From the NCBI GenBank assembly GCA_041488455.1, contig JBGPPG010000107.1, forward strand, positions 1 to 11,408: 11,408 bases of DNA, in the 5' to 3' direction. Shown in pieces: positions 9,276 through 11,408 of this stretch. The translations under genes were made by a program, and so were the position numbers. Source of the DNA: DASQPE01 sp041488455. GTDB lineage: Bacteria > Gemmatimonadota > Gemmatimonadetes > Gemmatimonadales > GWC2-71-9. The notes under the pieces are model-generated. The model was not told the origin of the DNA, ran no database searches, and was given only the letters and a program-made list of their open reading frames with translations. Positions within the stretch are counted from its first letter, which is position 1. The number at the start of each line of letters is the position of its first letter.

Positions 9276-10895
9276 CTAGACCGGAATTGACACGCGCGCC
9301 GTGACCGGCCGATTCGCGTCCCACCACTCGCGAGCCCGGCTCTGCGTCCACTCCGCCCCGATCGGAACGCCTGCCAGCCGTTGAGCCAGCTCGTCCGCGC
9401 TCTGCGGACGCGCCTCGGCATCCTTCGCGAGACAGCTCATCACGATCCCCTCGAGCTCGGGTGGAATGAAGACTTTCGTGTACAGCGAGGGCGGGTCCGG
9501 CTTCACGTGGACGTGCATCATCATCGTCTCGATGGGCGTCCGTCCCTTGAAGACCGGCGTGCCGGTGAGCAGCCAGTAGGCGACACAACCGAGACTGTAC
9601 AGATCGCTGCGTCCGTCCAGGTCCTCCTCGCCCACGGCCTGCTCCGGCGACATGAACGCAGGCGTGCCGCCGGCGAAGTGCTCGGCGGTGAGCTTGTCGG
9701 CGCCGGGCTCAGGTGCGCCGTTCTGCTTCACCAGGCCGAAATCCAGCACCTTCATGAAGTCCACGTCCCGGCCGTAACGACAGGTGTAGAGATTGGCGGG
9801 CTTGATGTCGCGGTGGATCAGTCCGGCATCGTGGGCCTCGGCCAGCGAGGCGCACACCTGACACAGGAAATGCACGGCGCGCTCCGCGGGCACCGGTCCG
9901 AACCGCTCGATCAGCTCATCCAGGTCGAAGCCGTCGAGCAGCTCCATCACGTAGTAGAAGGTGCCGTCGTCCGCCATGCCGAAGTCGTACAGCTCGAGCG
10001 TGTGCGGTGACCGCATGAGCGCCGTCGCCTGGGCCTCCCGCTCGAACCGCTTGAGCAGCTGCCGGCTCTGGACGTCGGTGACGCCGAGGACCTCGGGCCG
10101 GATGAGCTTGATGGCCGCCGGACGGGCCAGCATGCGATGCTGCGCCCGCCACACCTCGCCCATGCCGCCTTCGCCGAGCCGCTTCACCAGGCGGTAGCTC
10201 CCCATCTCCCTCGCCTTCCGCACCTCGGCGCCCAGGCCGTAGACGACCCGCGAGCCGACGTACGCCATGAGCACGATGACGAGGTAGGGGAAGACGAGGC
10301 TGAAGAAAAACTGGGCCGGGGGGAGCGGCGCGTTGGAGCCGAGGGCCACGCCGACGGCATAGACGAGCGGCACGGTCGCGACGGAGAAGGCCGCCGAGAT
10401 GACGGTGACTCGTGGCGGCGTGGGAACCACGACGCTGAACAGGAGAACCCAGGCGGCCACCCAGGAGAGACCAAAGCCTGACTGCCCCTCCATCACTTGA
10501 ATGGGGGCGGTGACGTGCTGGTACTCCGCCGCCGCGATCCCGATGCTGCCCAGCACCTCGAAGATCAGGCCCGCGCGCACCTTCACGCGGTCGGACAGGC
10601 CCGGATACGAAACCAGGGCGGCGAGCGCCAGACCGCCCGCAATGGACAGGAAGACCGGAAGCCAGTGAGCCGGGCTGCTGAAGAACATGGCACGGCCCTC
10701 GGCGATCAGCAGGGCCGGCAGAAAGCCCGCCAGGAAATACGCGCACGCGTACAGCAGCGCCGAGGCACGCAGGCGCTTCACCGCCTCCCGCAGGAGATCC
10801 GGCGGGAGGGTCCACGAGCGGTGTCGGCCGCCGGCCGTCGTCGTGGCTGGCTCGGCCCGGATCAATGAGGCTTGGGACTCGTCGTCGCTAGGCAT
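9276..10895 (-). CDS. Membrane-anchored serine/threonine protein kinase (N-terminal polytopic domain, C-terminal kinase)
   Basis: The 539-residue protein has a short polar N-terminus, about six membrane segments (near residues 44-66, 76-97, 106-125, 141-158, 163-186 and 194-221), then a complete Hanks-type kinase (about 234-508). The kinase holds the glycine loop GEGGMGEVWRA (241-251), ATP-binding lysine K263 in AAIK, catalytic loop HRDIKPAN (361-368, D363 as base), metal-binding DFG (385-387), and the SPEQ activation-segment end followed by GRSDLYSLGC. All catalytic residues are present, so activity is expected. An even number of segments would leave both ends in the cytosol with almost no outside domain, unlike PknB-type kinases with a C-terminal PASTA sensor. 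The start at 10895 has GAGG four bases upstream; a TTG at 10919 would add eight residues. It sits 30 bases after the exonuclease gene. Confidence 0.95.
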   Translation of the reverse strand: MPSDDESQASLIRAEPATTTAGGRHRSWTLPPDLLREAVKRLRASALLYACAYFLAGFLPALLIAEGRAMFFSSPAHWLPVFLSIAGGLALAALVSYPGLSDRVKVRAGLIFEVLGSIGIAAAEYQHVTAPIQVMEGQSGFGLSWVAAWVLLFSVVVPTPPRVTVISAAFSVATVPLVYAVGVALGSNAPLPPAQFFFSLVFPYLVIVLMAYVGSRVVYGLGAEVRKAREMGSYRLVKRLGEGGMGEVWRAQHRMLARPAAIKLIRPEVLGVTDVQSRQLLKRFEREAQATALMRSPHTLELYDFGMADDGTFYYVMELLDGFDLDELIERFGPVPAERAVHFLCQVCASLAEAHDAGLIHRDIKPANLYTCRYGRDVDFMKVLDFGLVKQNGAPEPGADKLTAEHFAGGTPAFMSPEQAVGEEDLDGRSDLYSLGCVAYWLLTGTPVFKGRTPIETMMMHVHVKPDPPSLYTKVFIPPELEGIVMSCLAKDAEARPQSADELAQRLAGVPIGAEWTQSRAREWWDANRPVTARVSIPV

Positions 10896-10899
10896 AGGA

Positions 10900-10903
10900 C
10901 CTC
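10900..10903 (-). promoter_or_regulatory. Ribosome binding site for the kinase gene
   Basis: On the minus strand GAGG (within CGAGGT) precedes ATG 10895 by four bases. It favours this ATG over the upstream in-frame TTG at 10919. Confidence 0.6.
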
Positions 10904-10925
10904 GAAAATCGTCTCTCAAGCTAGC

Positions 10926-11408
10926 TCATCTTCGCCCTACCCCCGCCCCAAGCCGCTTCGTCAGATCCCCGACCCGCGTCCCCAGGCGCGGGTCGCCGAT
11001 CCTGGCCGCCGTTGACGCAAAAGACGGAGTCGCGCCGCTCCAGCGCAGCTGCTCGACGTCGCGGAAGAGCGGGGCGTCGATCCGCAGCGTCGCAAGCTGC
11101 TTGAATAGCAGTGCGCGCTCCAGGTTTCCCTCAAGAACGTCGGCGGGGAACTGTTCGATGGGGCCGTACCGGTTTATGAGCGCCGCGGCTGTCTTGGGCC
11201 CCAGGCGCGGGATGCCAGGGTAGCCATCCGCGGCGTCACCCACCAGGGCGAGATAGTCTGAGATGTAGGCGGGCGCGACACCGTACTTGGCCTGGACGCC
11301 CTGCTCGTCGCGAATCCGGCCGCTCTTGCGATCCGCCTGCACCACGCGCTCTCCCACCACGCACTGCGCCAGATCCTTGTCCGGGGTCCAGATGCACACC
11401 TTCTCCAC
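10926..11408 (-). CDS. 5'-3' exonuclease / flap-endonuclease-like protein, C-terminal part (5' end outside window)
   Basis: The frame runs in from the right edge, so only the last 160 residues are visible. TPDKDLAQCV (visible residues 8-17) is the DKD motif of the metal-dependent 5'-nuclease superfamily. DYLALVGDAADGYPGIP (51-67) with RLGPKTAAALINRYG (68-82) is the helix-hairpin region (H3TH) that binds DNA, with D58 and D61 as probable metal ligands. This is the family of the 5'-nuclease domain of DNA polymerase I and of stand-alone flap nucleases, which trim 5' flaps and RNA primers. The protein ends about 35 residues after the segment LATLRIDAPLFRDVEQLRW, and no polymerase domain follows, so it is a stand-alone nuclease. 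The visible first codon is GTG (Val), not a start. The kinase gene begins 30 bases downstream on the same strand. Confidence 0.88.
   Translation of the reverse strand: MEKVCIWTPDKDLAQCVVGERVVQADRKSGRIRDEQGVQAKYGVAPAYISDYLALVGDAADGYPGIPRLGPKTAAALINRYGPIEQFPADVLEGNLERALLFKQLATLRIDAPLFRDVEQLRWSGATPSFASTAARIGDPRLGTRVGDLTKRLGAGVGRR

Noticed and set aside
8517..9290. Plus-strand open frame opposite the CocE hydrolase
   Set aside because: It is antisense to conserved hydrolase motifs, including the catalytic serine region, with a composition typical of shadow frames.

Overview
The window is a GC-rich, densely coded bacterial chromosome segment holding eleven protein genes, two of them cut by the window edges. 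I see no rRNA, tRNA, CRISPR array, insertion sequence or phage gene. No gene-free stretch exceeds 300 bases; the longest is the 234-base divergent spacer at 4202-4435. The gene mix suggests Gemmatimonadota or a similar environmental high-GC phylum. It includes a TPR protein with the tail typical of TolB/kinase-TPR proteins, a membrane serine/threonine kinase, secreted S9 and CocE hydrolases whose signal peptides end in an Ala-Gln-Asp junction, and a stand-alone 5'-3' exonuclease. This assignment is an inference; there is no phylogenetic marker in the window.

Layout, left to right. Plus strand: the C-terminal part of a TPR-repeat protein (1-690), a DUF4239-type membrane protein (743-1540) and a GNAT acetyltransferase (1647-2174). 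Minus strand, convergent with these: an AraC-family regulator (4201-3197) followed by a class I SAM methyltransferase (3111-2251), probably co-transcribed. Plus strand, divergent from the regulator: a small ABM-fold monooxygenase (4436-4726), a secreted oligopeptidase B-like peptidase (4827-6935), and a probable SRPBCC/START-like protein (6949-7515) 13 bases behind it. Minus strand again: a 5'-3' exonuclease (entering from the right edge, ending at 10926), a membrane-anchored Ser/Thr kinase (10895-9276) and a secreted CocE/S15-type hydrolase (9251-7419). These three are tightly spaced and probably form one transcription unit.

Functional reading. Two exported serine hydrolases, an S9A peptidase and a CocE/NonD-type enzyme, lie close together in convergent orientation, which fits a peptide- and ester-scavenging lifestyle. 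The AraC regulator, methyltransferase and ABM protein could be a small response module, but the sequence alone does not give the inducer or substrate.

The points most worth a second look are three. The oligopeptidase B-like enzyme keeps its catalytic triad but appears to have lost one acidic residue from each of the two pairs that set basic P1/P2 preference in the enterobacterial enzyme. The SRPBCC-like gene and the CocE hydrolase gene overlap tail-to-tail by 97 bases. The kinase has an inverted architecture, with a polytopic N-terminal membrane domain and a C-terminal kinase. I do not see convincing evidence of a wholly new multi-gene system.
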